NCBI RefSeq assembly: GCF_018687715.1
Contig: NC_056766.1
Coordinates: 45,672,933-45,736,932, forward strand
Source of the DNA: Carya illinoinensis
Lineage: Eukaryota > Streptophyta > Magnoliopsida > Fagales > Juglandaceae
Reading direction: 5' to 3'
Length of the DNA stretch: 64,000 nt
This document shows positions 22,338 to 33,037 of the stretch, in pieces. The notes under the pieces were generated by a model. It was not told the origin of the DNA. It saw nothing but the letters and a program-made list of their open reading frames with translations, and made no database searches. Position 1 is the first letter of the stretch, and each line of letters opens with the position of its first letter. Both the position numbers and the translations under genes were made by a program.

Positions 22338-23150
22338 AGAGGATTTGTATGACATCGGAACATGGCGCACGAGTGATAACCTAGACAGAAATTTCTCTCA
22401 ACATGCACTCAACTCATGGCTCGAGTGATGCTTGGATACAAAGTGCGCTTGACATTTGCTTTGTTCGGCAACTGGAGTGTTTAATTTGTTTGTTCTTTTT
22501 TTTTTTTTTAACAAACAACGTCCTTTATTTTGTTTGCTTTGTCCAGCAAGTTAATCTCTACCATCCAAATTGTTAACATTAGGAGATATCAGTTATAAAC
22601 ATGAATAGACATGACCATCTTGATACCTTTTTACAATTTTAAATAAAATAAAGGGTATTTTCATAAGATTAAAATTTTATTTTTAATAACGAAGCATGAT
22701 TACTTTAATTAAATATAAAATGAGCAGCAAAACAAAATAGTTGCGAATTATTGTAAGTATAACATTAGTCTCACTCACTTCCTTTAAAAAATAGCTAAGC
22801 TTAAAATTTACATGAGAAAATGAGACCCGACAGAATAAGTATTATTCTGGCAGCTAGTTAATCAACAGAAACTAAGGATTGAGACCGAAAAATAGACACA
22901 ACACAGAGAGAAAACTTTGAGAATAGGGTTTACTCATAAAAGTCGAAAACTAATTCTGAAACCCAAAAGCCAGGCTCAAATAGGTAGGAAAATCGAGATT
23001 TTGAAAATTTTGCCCGAAAAGGAAAAATCTTAATTACTGCCTAAAAAATAAAAGATGGAATAAAATAAGTATCATTTTTGCCCGAACCAAAAATACAACA
23101 AACCATAACCAACATCCACGTTGAGGAAAACAAGAATTAAGATGCGAGCG
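22338..23150. other. Intergenic sequence, no gene recognised
   Basis: Continues the host sequence interrupted by the LINE at 10,309. It includes a T tract at about 22,497 and AT-rich DNA up to the first recognisable Gypsy gag sequence. No LTR belonging to that Gypsy element could be recognised. Confidence 0.5.
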
Positions 23151-23159
23151 AGATTGATC

Positions 23160-23844
23160 GTGGTCATGGGCACATATATCGCAAAGAAACCAAGCACATG
23201 ATGAGTCATCTAGCGATGAAGAAATTGGTGGTATTGTTGGGAGAGATCAAGGGAATAGAAGGGGTCCAAAATGCCAATAGTTATCAGATCAAAATTGATT
23301 TGCCATGTTTTAATGGCCACGTACACATCGAGAGAGCTTTCTTGATTGTTTGTTGAAAGTAGAAAAATTTTTCGACTACATGCAATTTCCAGAAGCACAA
23401 TAGGTGAAGTTCATGGCCTATCAACTCAGGGGAGGAGCATCAGCATGGTGGGAACAAATGCAAAGTAATCGAGGACGGCAAGGCAAACAACGGTTGCGTG
23501 CTTGGCCAAAAATGAAGCGACTGATGAGGGCAAGGTTTCTTCTACCAGATTATGAACAAATTCTAGACCAACACTATCAGAATTGTCGGCAAGGACCAAG
23601 GTCAATTAGAGAATATAAGGAAGAGTTTTTCTGCTTGAACTCTCGAAACAACCTTTCAAAGACGAAAGGATAGCAAGTTGCAAGATACATTGGAGGATTG
23701 CAAATTGCCATACAAGACCAAGTCACACTCGATCCACACCGTATGGGCCCTCTCAAACGCTGTAAGTCTAGCCATGAAGATTCAAGTGCAGTTAGCCCTA
23801 CCACCACCACAAACTCGACCACCTCCACAAGCATCCATACCTTC
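23160..23844 (+). pseudogene. Gypsy gag, N-terminal part
   Basis: The best segment (23404-23673) reads MKFMAYQLRGGASAWWEQ, the classic retrotransposon Gag motif with GGAxAWWE, followed by LRARFLLPDYEQILDQHYQNC and a run of SIREYKEEF. Upstream, in other frames, KIDLPCFNGH- and VEKFFDYMQFPE-like segments are visible. It is cut by the Copia LTR at 23,845 and resumes at 29,007. Confidence 0.75.
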
Positions 23845-24228
23845 TGTTACGAATGGAGACAAAATAGTGAGTCATGCATTGCATGCACTGAAAGGAAGAA
23901 GAAAATCTCAGCACCGAATGCACCAAATTCAAAAGGTGCGGCTGCATCTTTTCAACTGCTCCAGCTGACTGTCACCGACGACTCCCCATCCTTATTATAA
24001 ATAGAAGTGTTGTGATGAGGTGAGCAAGAAGTGCAGACAAGTGTAGAGTGGTGCAGAGAAGTGAGAATAGAGTGGGTGAGCAGAGAGAGTTTACAGAGAG
24101 AGGTTTTTTGTAAAAACTGTTTCATAGTGAAGTTACAGCAGCTGTGGATGTAGGCAATTGCTGAACCACGTTAAATTTCATCTCTCCTTTTATTTAGAAT
24201 CATCTCTGTCTCCGACCAGTCCTCAACA
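23845..24228 (+). repeat. 5' LTR of the second Copia
   Basis: 384 bp with a TATA-like TTATAAATAGAAG near 23,993-24,006. It carries a 9-bp ATGCACCAA segment lacking in the 3' copy. Confidence 0.88.
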
Positions 24229-24726
24229 ACTGGTATCAGAGCATGTTGGAGGACCGAGTGTGATTTTCGAAAAACTCAATTCTTGAAACTTGATCGAAAT
24301 CAAGTTTTGAAGGTACCACTAGATTCCTCATATCGAAACGAAAATTCTGGTGGAAATTTCACCTCGAACGGAGCAAGGAGTAATACTCACGCGCCACACG
24401 AGCCAACGAGTAACGCACTGACGCGCCTCCCACGCGCACACGCGCCACACGCGCCAACCTGAGGTTGAAGACGGATCAGCCCGATCTTGCAACCTGATCC
24501 AAATCCATACCCGATCCAGACCGCTCTGACCCTCACGCCAGACCACTGAGCCGAGTCGACGTCATCCTGCCACTTGTCGCACTCTGGTTGGCCGAAACTG
24601 TTTTGGCCTGTTTAAACTCAATTTTGATCCAATTTTGACGATTCCAAACTTGTTTCCAGCTAATTCGAGTGTTTCGGATGCAACGGTGATCTTTGTTTGT
24701 TCAAATTTGAACTCATTTGTAAAGTT

Positions 24727-27700
24727 ATGGCTGGAGAAGAAGCTAAAGGTGCTGGTATCGAGAAATTTGACGGTACAGACTTTGCCTACTGGAGAATGCA
24801 GATAGAGGATTATCTCTATGGGAAGAAACTACATCTTCCACTCCTAAAAGCCAGATGACATGAGCGATGAAGATTGGAGTTTTCTTGATAGACAAGTGTT
24901 GGGAGTCATTCGACTAACACTGTCAAGATCAGTTGCACACAATGTGGGAAAGGAAAAGACCACAGCAGATTTGATAAAGGCTCTATCAGACATGTACGAG
25001 CAGCCATCAGCCAATAACAAAGTGCATTTGATGTACAAGCTATTCTACTTGAGAATGGCAAAAGAAACTCCAATTATTCAGCATCTGAATGAGTTCAACA
25101 CCATCATCAATCAATTAGTTTCAATGGGGATTGAATTTGATGATGAAGTACGTGCACTGATTGCTCTGGCTCAATTGCCAAAAAGTTGGGAGGCCATGAG
25201 AACAGCTGTTAGCAATTCTTATGGCAAAACAAAGATGAAGTATCAAGATATCCGGGACCATATTCTTAGCGAGGAAGTTCACAGAAGAGATACAGGTGAA
25301 GCATCAACTTCCAGTTCTGCCTTAAACCTCGAGACGAGAGGTAGAGAAGCTAGTAAAAGTTCAAATCGGGGCAGGTCAAAGTCCCGAAGAGGCAGAAGTA
25401 AATCTAGGTCCGGAAAACAAGTACAGTGCTGGAATTGTGGCAAGATTGGCCACTTCAGAAATAATTGCAAGGAAACAAAGAAAAATAATGAGCATGACTC
25501 TGCGAATGCCACAACAGAAGACCTCCAAGATGCCTTTCTCCTTTCAGTCGACAACTAAATTGAATCTTAGGTGTTAGATTCAGGAGCCTCATTCCACACT
25601 ATAGCACACCGAGAAATCATGCAGAATTATGTAACTGGTGATTTCGGGAAGGTGTACTTAGCAGATGGTGAAGCGTTGGAAATCGAAGGCATGGGAGATG
25701 TACGAATCAATCTGCCCAATGGAAGTGCATGGTTGCTACAGAAGGTGCGACGTGTTCCCAAGCTCATGAGGAACCTGATTTCTGTAGGACAACTTGATGC
25801 TGATGGGCATTCGGTACTATTTAACTGTGGCACGTGGAAGATAACAAAAGGAGCTCTGGTAGTAGCTCGAGGCACAAATACAGGTACTCTATACATTACT
25901 TCAAGCATTAGAGATACTGTTACAATTGCTGACACAAATGCCAACCTATGGCATCAAAGGCTTGGTCACATGAGTGAGAAAGGAATGAAAGTGCTATTAT
26001 CCAAGGGGAAGTTACCAAAGTTGGAATCAACTGATTTCGACATGTGTGAAAGTTGCATTTTTGGGAAGCAGAAAAATGTTAGTTTCTTGAAAAATGGCAG
26101 AACTCCAAAGTCTACAAAGTTGGAGTTGGTGCACACAGATTTGTGAGGGCCATCCCCAGTCACTTCTCTTGGAGGATCGCGGTACTATGTTTCCTTTATT
26201 GATGACTCAAGCAGGAAAGTATGGGTTTATTTTTTGAAAAATCAATCTGACACATTTGACACTTTCAAGAAGTGGAGAGCCATGGTTGAAAATGAAACAG
26301 GCTTGAAGTTGAAATGTCTGAGGTCAGACAATGGCGGAGAGTACATCGATGGAGGGTTCAAATAATTCTGTATTGTAAATGGGATTAGATTTCAGAAGAC
26401 TATTCCAGGGACACCGCAGCAGAATGGCATAGCTGAACGCATGAACAGAACTCTCAATGAATGTGCCAGAAGCATGAGGCTGAATTCAGGATTGCCTGAA
26501 TGTTTTTGGGCTGATGTAGGGACCCTCAGTTCCCTTAAAGTTCGATCTACCAGAGGAAGTCTGGAGCGGAAAGAAGGTAAATTTTTCCCATTTGAAAGTT
26601 TTTGCATGTGTATCATATGTTCACATAGATTCTACTGATCGTAACAAGTTAGAAGCCAAATCTAAAAAATGTTTTTTCATCGGTTATGGTGATGAAGAAT
26701 TTGGCTATCGATTTTGGGATGATAAAAATCGTAAAATCATCAGAAGTAGAAATGTGATATTCAATTAGCAGATTCTGTACAAAGCTAAGTCACAAGATGC
26801 ACCTGAGGAGCAGCCAAAGAAACCTGAGGTTGTTGACTTTGATGTTACTCGAGTCAACACCGATCAGAATGAGGATCAAGAGAATGATGATACACAGATC
26901 GAACAAAGTACACCACTCATTGTTATTCGAAGATCTTCAAGGATGATCAAGCCACCACAGCGGTTCTCACCATCTCTACACTACATCTTGCTAACAGATA
27001 GTGGTGAACCAGAAAGTTATGATGAAGCTCTACAAATTGAAGATTCGATCAAGTGGGAGAAAGCCATGCAAGATGAGATGGAGTCACTGATGTCAAATCA
27101 GACATGGGAGCTAACTAAGCTTCCAAAAGGCAAGAAGGTTTTGCACAATAAATGGGTGTACTGAATTAAGGAAGAGCACAATAGTAGCTAGTGCTACAAA
27201 GCCAGAATGGTCGTGAAGGGGTTTCAACAAAAGGAAGGTGTCAACTACACAGACATTTTCTCCCCAGTTGTAAAATTGACCACGATTAGGCTAGTGTTGG
27301 CAATTGTGGCTGCAGAGAATCTACATCTTGAACAGTTAGATGTGAAGACTGCATTCCTTCATGGTGATTTGGAGGAAGACATCTATATGCACCAACCACA
27401 AGGATTCTCAGTGAAGGGAAAAGAGAATATAGTTTGCAAACTGAAGAAGAGCTTGTATGGCCTAAACAAGCTCCACGACAATGGTATCGAAAGTTTGACA
27501 ACTTCATGTGCAATGATGGATTTACAAGACTACAGGCTGACCATTGTTGCTATATGAAGAATTTTGACAACTCTTACATTATCCTACTGTTGTATGGGGA
27601 TGATATGCTCGTTGCAGGGTCAAGCATCGAGGAGATCAATAAACTAAAGAAGCAGTTGTCAAAGCGGTTTGAGATGAAGGATTTGGGTGCTGCAAGACAA

Positions 27701-28555
27701 ATCCTTGGTATGAGAATTATTAGAGACAAGGCTAATGATACTCTTAAGCTCTCGTAGGAGGAGTATGTGAAGAAGGTGCTCAGAAGGTTTAACATGGACA
27801 AGGCGAAACCAGTGAGCACACCCTTAGCTAGTCACTTTCGACTAACTAAAGATCAGTCGCCAAAGACGGAGGAAGAGCAAGAATGCATGAACAGAATACC
27901 CTATGCATCTGCTATTGGTAGTCTTATGTACACCATGGTCTGTACAAGGCTAGATATTGTACAAGCAGTGGGAGCTGTGAGCAGGTACATGAGTAATCCA
28001 AGAAAGTAGCATTGGGAAGCAGTCAAGTGGATTTTAAGATATCTACAAGGCTCTTCAGATACGTCACTATGCTTTACAAAAACAGGTTTAAAGCTACAGG
28101 GGTATGTAGATGCTGATTTAGTAGGTGACGTTGACAGCAGAAAAAGTACTACTGGATTTGTGTATACGCTGGGTGGTACAGCTGTATCATGGGCTTCTAA
28201 GTTACAGAAGATTGTTGCTCTCTCAACTACAGAAGCGGAATACGTTGCTATAACTGAAGCAGGGAAGGAAATGGTTTGGTTGCAGACATTCTTGGAAGAA
28301 TTTGGAAAGAAGAATGAAAAAAGTATTTTGCACAGTGATAGTCAGAGTGCTATTTTTCTTGCAAAGAATCTAGCCTTTCATTCCAGAACAAAACACATAC
28401 AGAGTCGATACCATTTTATCTGATTTCTTCTTGATAGTGGACAGCTGATACTTGAGAAGATTCGAGGAGCAGAGAACCCAGCAGACATGCTCACAAAAGG
28501 AGTTACTGCTGACAAACTGAAACTGTGTGTAGTTTCAGTTGGCCTCCTTACTTAA
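24727..28555 (+). pseudogene. Tnt1-type Copia gag-pol, many stops and frameshifts
   Basis: Starts MAGEEAKGAGIEKFDGTDF at 24727; frame breaks at about 24,845, then Gag continues 24860-25558 with CCHC CWNCGKIGHFRNNC. Protease LDSGASFHTI, pre-integrase WHQRLGHMSEKGM and integrase RSDNGGEY and PGTPQQNGIAER follow; RT has [16 protein letters not shown]; RNase H has STTEAEYVA. Several breaks are stops at conserved Trp or Gln codons: TAG before VLDSGAS, TGA in HTDLWGP, TGA in VYWIKEE, TAG in LSQEEYV. The RT catalytic box reads YGDD (about 27,594) in place of YVDD. A small deletion truncates the region after FWAD (26,515). Confidence 0.9.
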
Positions 28556-28626
28556 AGGCATGACTTGAAGTTGCTGTGATGGTTGCTATGAAGATATGTA
28601 GACTCATTTGTCTCCAAGTGGGAGAT

Positions 28627-29001
28627 TGTTATGAATGGAGACAAAATAGTGAGTCATGCATTGCAAGCACCGAAAGGAAAAAGAAAATCTCAGCACCGAA
28701 TTCAAAAGGTGCGGCTGCATCTTTTCAACTGCTCCAGCTGACTGTCACCGACAACTCCCCATCCTTATTATAAATAGAAGTGTTGTGATGAGGTGAGCAA
28801 GAAGTGCAGACAAGTGTAGAGTGGTGCAGGGAAGTGAGAATAGAGTGGGTGAGCAGAGAGAGTTTACAGAGAGAGGTTTTTTGTAAAAACTGTTTCATAG
28901 TGAAGTTACAACAGCTGTGGACGTAGGCAATTGTCGAACCACGTTAAATTTCGTCTCTCCTTTTATTTAGAATCATCTCTGTCTCCAACCAGTCCTCAAC
29001 A
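28627..29001 (+). repeat. 3' LTR of the second Copia
   Basis: 375 bp direct repeat of 23845-24228, followed directly by target duplication CCTTC. Confidence 0.88.
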
Positions 29002-29006
29002 CCTTC

Positions 29007-32000
29007 CACCAAAAGAACCAAACACCCCACACAACAAAACCAACAACAACTACCCTCTACTAGCCGTTTCCAAAGAAACACCACTAATAATCAATTCGTT
29101 AACCCCATGGCCACTTCAGTTCAAGGAAAGGGGAATACTGTCTATAACCCCTACACCAAACCCATGACAAGAAAATGTTTTAGGTGCAACCAACCTGGCC
29201 ATTGCTCAAACAAGTGTCCTACTCGTCGATCTGTCAACATTATAGAAGGAGAGAAAAGCATCTCGCAAGAAGAAGATAGTGAGACTGAGGAAGAAGAACT
29301 AGTCAAAGGGGATGAGGGTGAATTTGTTAACTGTGTAGTTTACCGACTACTACTTGCACCAAAACAAGAGGATAAGACATAGGCATGCAATATTCAAAGC
29401 ACACTGCATCATTAACCACAAGGTTTGCAACTTAACAATCGAATGTGGTAGCTGTGAAAACATTGTATCAAAGGCATTGGTTAGCACCTTACAACTGAAG
29501 ACAGAAAAACACCCGCACCCATACAAGATCGGTTGGATTAAAAAAGGGGCAAAAACAAGAGTAAAACAAGAGTATCTACCCTCTGTCACATACCTTTCTC
29601 CATTGGAAAATTTTATCAGGATTAGGTGACTTGTGACGAGGTTGAGATGGATGCTTGTTATCTATTACTTGGCAGGCCTTGGCAAAATGATGTGAGTGCA
29701 ACTTATAAGGGATGTGAGAATGTTTATACATTCTGGTGGCATGACCGCAAGGTTGTGTTATTACTTGTAGGAGACAAGGGCTCAAAGTCCCTGGCTACTG
29801 AGGATAGGTAGACTTTTCTTAAAGTCCCCGAAGACCAATTTATAAAAGATGCACGAGAGGTTGGCGAGGTATCTACTTTGATTGTGAAAGGGGAAGTTGT
29901 TGATGAATCCTTTATAATACCTCAACAAGAGTAGCAATTACTAGCTGAATTTTAGGATCTCACCCCACTGGACTTACCCAGCGGGCTCCCGGCCACCAAT
30001 GAGAGATATCCGGCACCATATAGATTTGGTCCCCAGAGCAAGCTTACCAAACCTTCCACACTATTGCATAAGCCTTGAAGAGCATCATATTTTGCAGGGA
30101 CAGGTCGAAGAACTCATTTGTAATGGGTTAGTCAAGGAGAGCATGAACCCATGCACGGTACTTGCTTTATTAATGCCAAAGAAAGATGGAAGTTGAAGAA
30201 TGTGCGTAGACAACCGCGCCATCAACAAGATCACGGTGAAATATAGATTTCCCATTCCAAAATTAAATGACATGTTGGATATGCTTGCAGGATCTAAAAC
30301 TTTTTCAAAGCTTGATTTGCGGAGTGGGTATCATCAAATTAGAATCCGACCAGGTGACGAGTGGAAAACGGCATTCAAAACCAAGGAATGGCTATACGAA
30401 TGGTTAGTGATGCCATTTGGCCTCTCCAATGCACCAAGTACCTTCATGCGCATCATGCACCAAGTCCTCAAACCCTTCGTCAGAAAGTTCATGGTTGTTT
30501 ATTTTGATGATATTCTCCTCTATGTCCAAGATGAACAAGAGCACCTGCAACAATTGAAGGAAGTGTTATCAGCATTTCATATGAGTAAGTTGTATGTTAA
30601 CTTGAAGAAGTGCACATTTCTAACCAACAGTTTGCTATTTCTTGGCTTTGTGGTGAGTGCAGAAGGAATTTATGTGGATGAAGAAAAGGTCCAAGCCATT
30701 CGAGAGTGGCCACGACCCTCAACCATAAACTAAGTTTGAAGTTTCCATGGGCTAGCTACCTTTTATGGTCAATTCATACAGAATTTTAGTACCCTTGCTG
30801 CACTCTCACGTCATGCATGAAGAAAGGAGCATTTTGTTGGGGAGACGACCAAGATGCAACTTTGTAATAATCAAAGAAAAGCTATCCGCAGCACCCATAC
30901 TGGCACTACCTAGTTTTGAGAAGCTTTTTGAAGTTGAACGTGATGCCTCAATAATCGGGATAGGTGCTGTTCTCTCACAAGAATGTAGATTCGTGGAATT
31001 TTTGAGCGAGAAACTGAATAAAGCTCGACAAAAGTGGACTACCTATGAATTGGAATTCTATGCCGTTATTCGATCTTTGCAACATTAGGAGCATTACTTA
31101 ATTCAATGAGAGTTTGTGCTTTACACTGATCATAATGCCCTGAAGTTCATAAATACATAGGGACACCTCAACCGAAGTTTACTTTAGTGCCCAAACACAA
31201 ATCGGGTCAGCAAAATAAAGTGGCTGATGCTCTTAGTCGTCATGTGGCCCTATTGGTGACTTTGCAAACTGAAGTTATTGGTTTTGAACAACTTAAGGAT
31301 GGAGATTTTGCCGAGATATGGAATAGATGCCTTGCCAAGCAACCAACATCAGATTTCCTTGTTCAAGATGGCTATCTTTTCCGTGGGAGCCAACTCTACA
31401 TCTCTCAAAACCTCCCTTCGTGAACAAATTCTATGGGACTAGCAAGATGGGGGACTCAGTGGCCATGTGGGGAGAGATAAGACCATATCTCTCGTGGCTA
31501 AGCATTATTATTGGCCCCAACTGAAGCGTGATGTGGGAAGGTTCTTGCAAATTTGTCCCATGTGCCAAGTGAGCAAGGGCCAAGCAAAAAATACAGCGTT
31601 ATATACCCCATTACCGGTGCCTGAAAATATTTGGGAGGACTTGAGCATGGATTTCGTTCTAGGACTACTTCATACTCAGTGGGTGCAGACTTTGTATTTG
31701 TTGTGGTTGATAGGTTCTTTAAAATGGTGCACTTTATTCCTTGTCAAAAGACTTAAGATGCGTCAAACGTATCCCATCGTTTTTTTTAAAAAGAGATTGT
31801 TCAACTTCATGGGGTCCCTAGGACAATCACTTCTCATCGTGATGTCAAGTTTCTCAGCCATTTTTGGATAACTCTATGGAAGAAGTTCAACACATCCCTC
31901 AAGTACAGCAGCACTTGCCATCCACAAATTGACGACCAAACAAAGGTGATCAACTGCACACTTGATAACATGATTCAATGTATTTCAAAAGATAAGCCCA

Positions 32001-32060
32001 AGCAACGGGATGTCAACCTGCCGCAAGTGGAATTTGCTTTCAATAGCATTTTTGGTCCCT
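29007..32060 (+). pseudogene. Gypsy gag C-terminus and pol (protease, RT, RNase H, integrase)
   Basis: CCHC knuckle CFRCNQPGHCSNKC (about 29,180); protease-like region 29,390-29,810; RT 30,000-30,733 with [29 protein letters not shown] and catalytic YFDDILLY (about 30,500); RNase H 30,900-31,090 with EVERDASIIGIGAVLSQ; integrase zinc-binding [21 protein letters not shown] (about 31,500) and core [10 protein letters not shown]. Stops include TGA in [13 protein letters not shown] (30,195), TAG in LQHWEHYL (31,087), and TAG for Gln at about 29,934. No intact protein is possible. Confidence 0.85.
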
Positions 32061-32431
32061 AAACCCCAACTGTTGAAAGGAAACAATATTTGCATTTTAT
32101 ATTAATAATTTCTGTGGACTAAGGCTGTATTTGGATGTTGAGCTGAGTTGAAATAAAAGTTAAAAGTTGAATAAAATATTATTAAAATATTATTTTTTTA
32201 ATATTATTATTATTTTAAAATTTGAAAAAATTGAATTGTTTATTATATTTATGTTAGAATTTAGAAAAATTATAATGATTAGATGAGATGAGTTGAATTT
32301 TAATATTAATAATTTCGATAGTCGTGAGATTATATTATAAAAAGAAAATTATAATTTGATGAAGTAAAATTTAATTTGTACCCACCAAAAAAAAAAAATT
32401 TTGAAAAGAACCAAAATTAATAAACCAGAAT

Positions 32432-32463
<32 letters not shown>

Positions 32464-33037
32464 GTTCCTAGCTATCATTTCTCCTTCTGTACAAATGAGT
32501 TATTATCTTTACGAATACAATCCTAGCTGACCCCAATCATCGTGTTGGAGGGTATGCTTATAAAATTAACGAAAGAAGCAAAAGTTGGATTGCAATTTAT
32601 TAATAAAATATTAATTTTAAAAAATTTCCGAGATTTTCTTTTATTATAACGTTTTTGAATTTTAAAAAATAATATTATTTTACTATATGTAGGAGTATTG
32701 ATGCAGTTGTGACGTTGTCATTGTATCGCTGCCTTTTTCTTTTACTTTATTTTTCTCCAGAACTCATGATCAGAACATTGTGGGAAGCATCTCCTAAAGT
32801 TTGAAGAAGCTGCAAGGAAATTGCCAACAATACATTGCAGCATTGACTCAATGACTTCATAATTAAGTCATCAAGGAAGTTGCCTAGAAGTTACCATTAA
32901 TTGATATGCATGGTGAGAAAGAGGCCGCATGGACTTCTATTTATTAAGGAGAGTCGATGCTGTCCAACTCTCTCAATGCAGTAAGTAGATTATTCAGGCA
33001 TTACATACAGTACACGTACACTGAATAATTTTCTTCC
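32061..33037. other. Intergenic region and upstream flank of the second TNL
   Basis: Holds a MITE-like copy (32,122 to about 32,310), a TG/TA dinucleotide run (32,430-32,463), and from about 32,770 the 5' flank of the TNL. That flank contains TTGACTC (W-box core) and a GGAAGTTGCC-AGAAGTTACCAT stretch that recurs before the first TNL. Confidence 0.6.
32122..32310. mobile_element. MITE, copy A
   Basis: Begins GGCTGTATTTGGATGTTGAG, followed by AT-rich sequence with GTTGAATAAAATATTATT, ATTTGAAAAAATTGAATTG and AATGATTAGATGAGATGAG. The same order of blocks occurs at 56,404-56,601 and 61,110-61,300. The right end is not clear, so this copy may be truncated. Confidence 0.6.

Larger units (their letters stand above)
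23845..29001 (+). mobile_element. Tnt1-like Copia retrotransposon nested in the Gypsy
   Basis: LTRs at 23845-24228 and 28627-29001 begin TGTTA-GAATGGAG and end CCTCAACA; target duplication CCTTC lies at 23840-23844 and 29002-29006. The primer-binding site TGGTATCAGAGC is at 24231-24242; a purine tract AAGTGGGAGA precedes the 3' LTR. The LTRs differ at roughly a dozen positions plus a 9-bp indel, so it is older than the Copia at 13.8 kb. The pol gene is heavily mutated. Confidence 0.9.
23160..32060 (+). mobile_element. Decayed Ty3/Gypsy retrotransposon, split by a Copia insertion
   Basis: Gag, protease, RT, RNase H and integrase sequence in Gypsy order at about 23,160-23,844 and 29,002-32,060, interrupted by the Copia at 23,845-29,001. 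I find no LTR pair, so the ends are approximate and the element is probably truncated at both. Frame breaks are frequent. Confidence 0.8.

Noticed and set aside
23160..32060. Endogenous pararetrovirus
   Set aside because: The protein order with integrase and the absence of movement or coat motifs fit a Gypsy retrotransposon.
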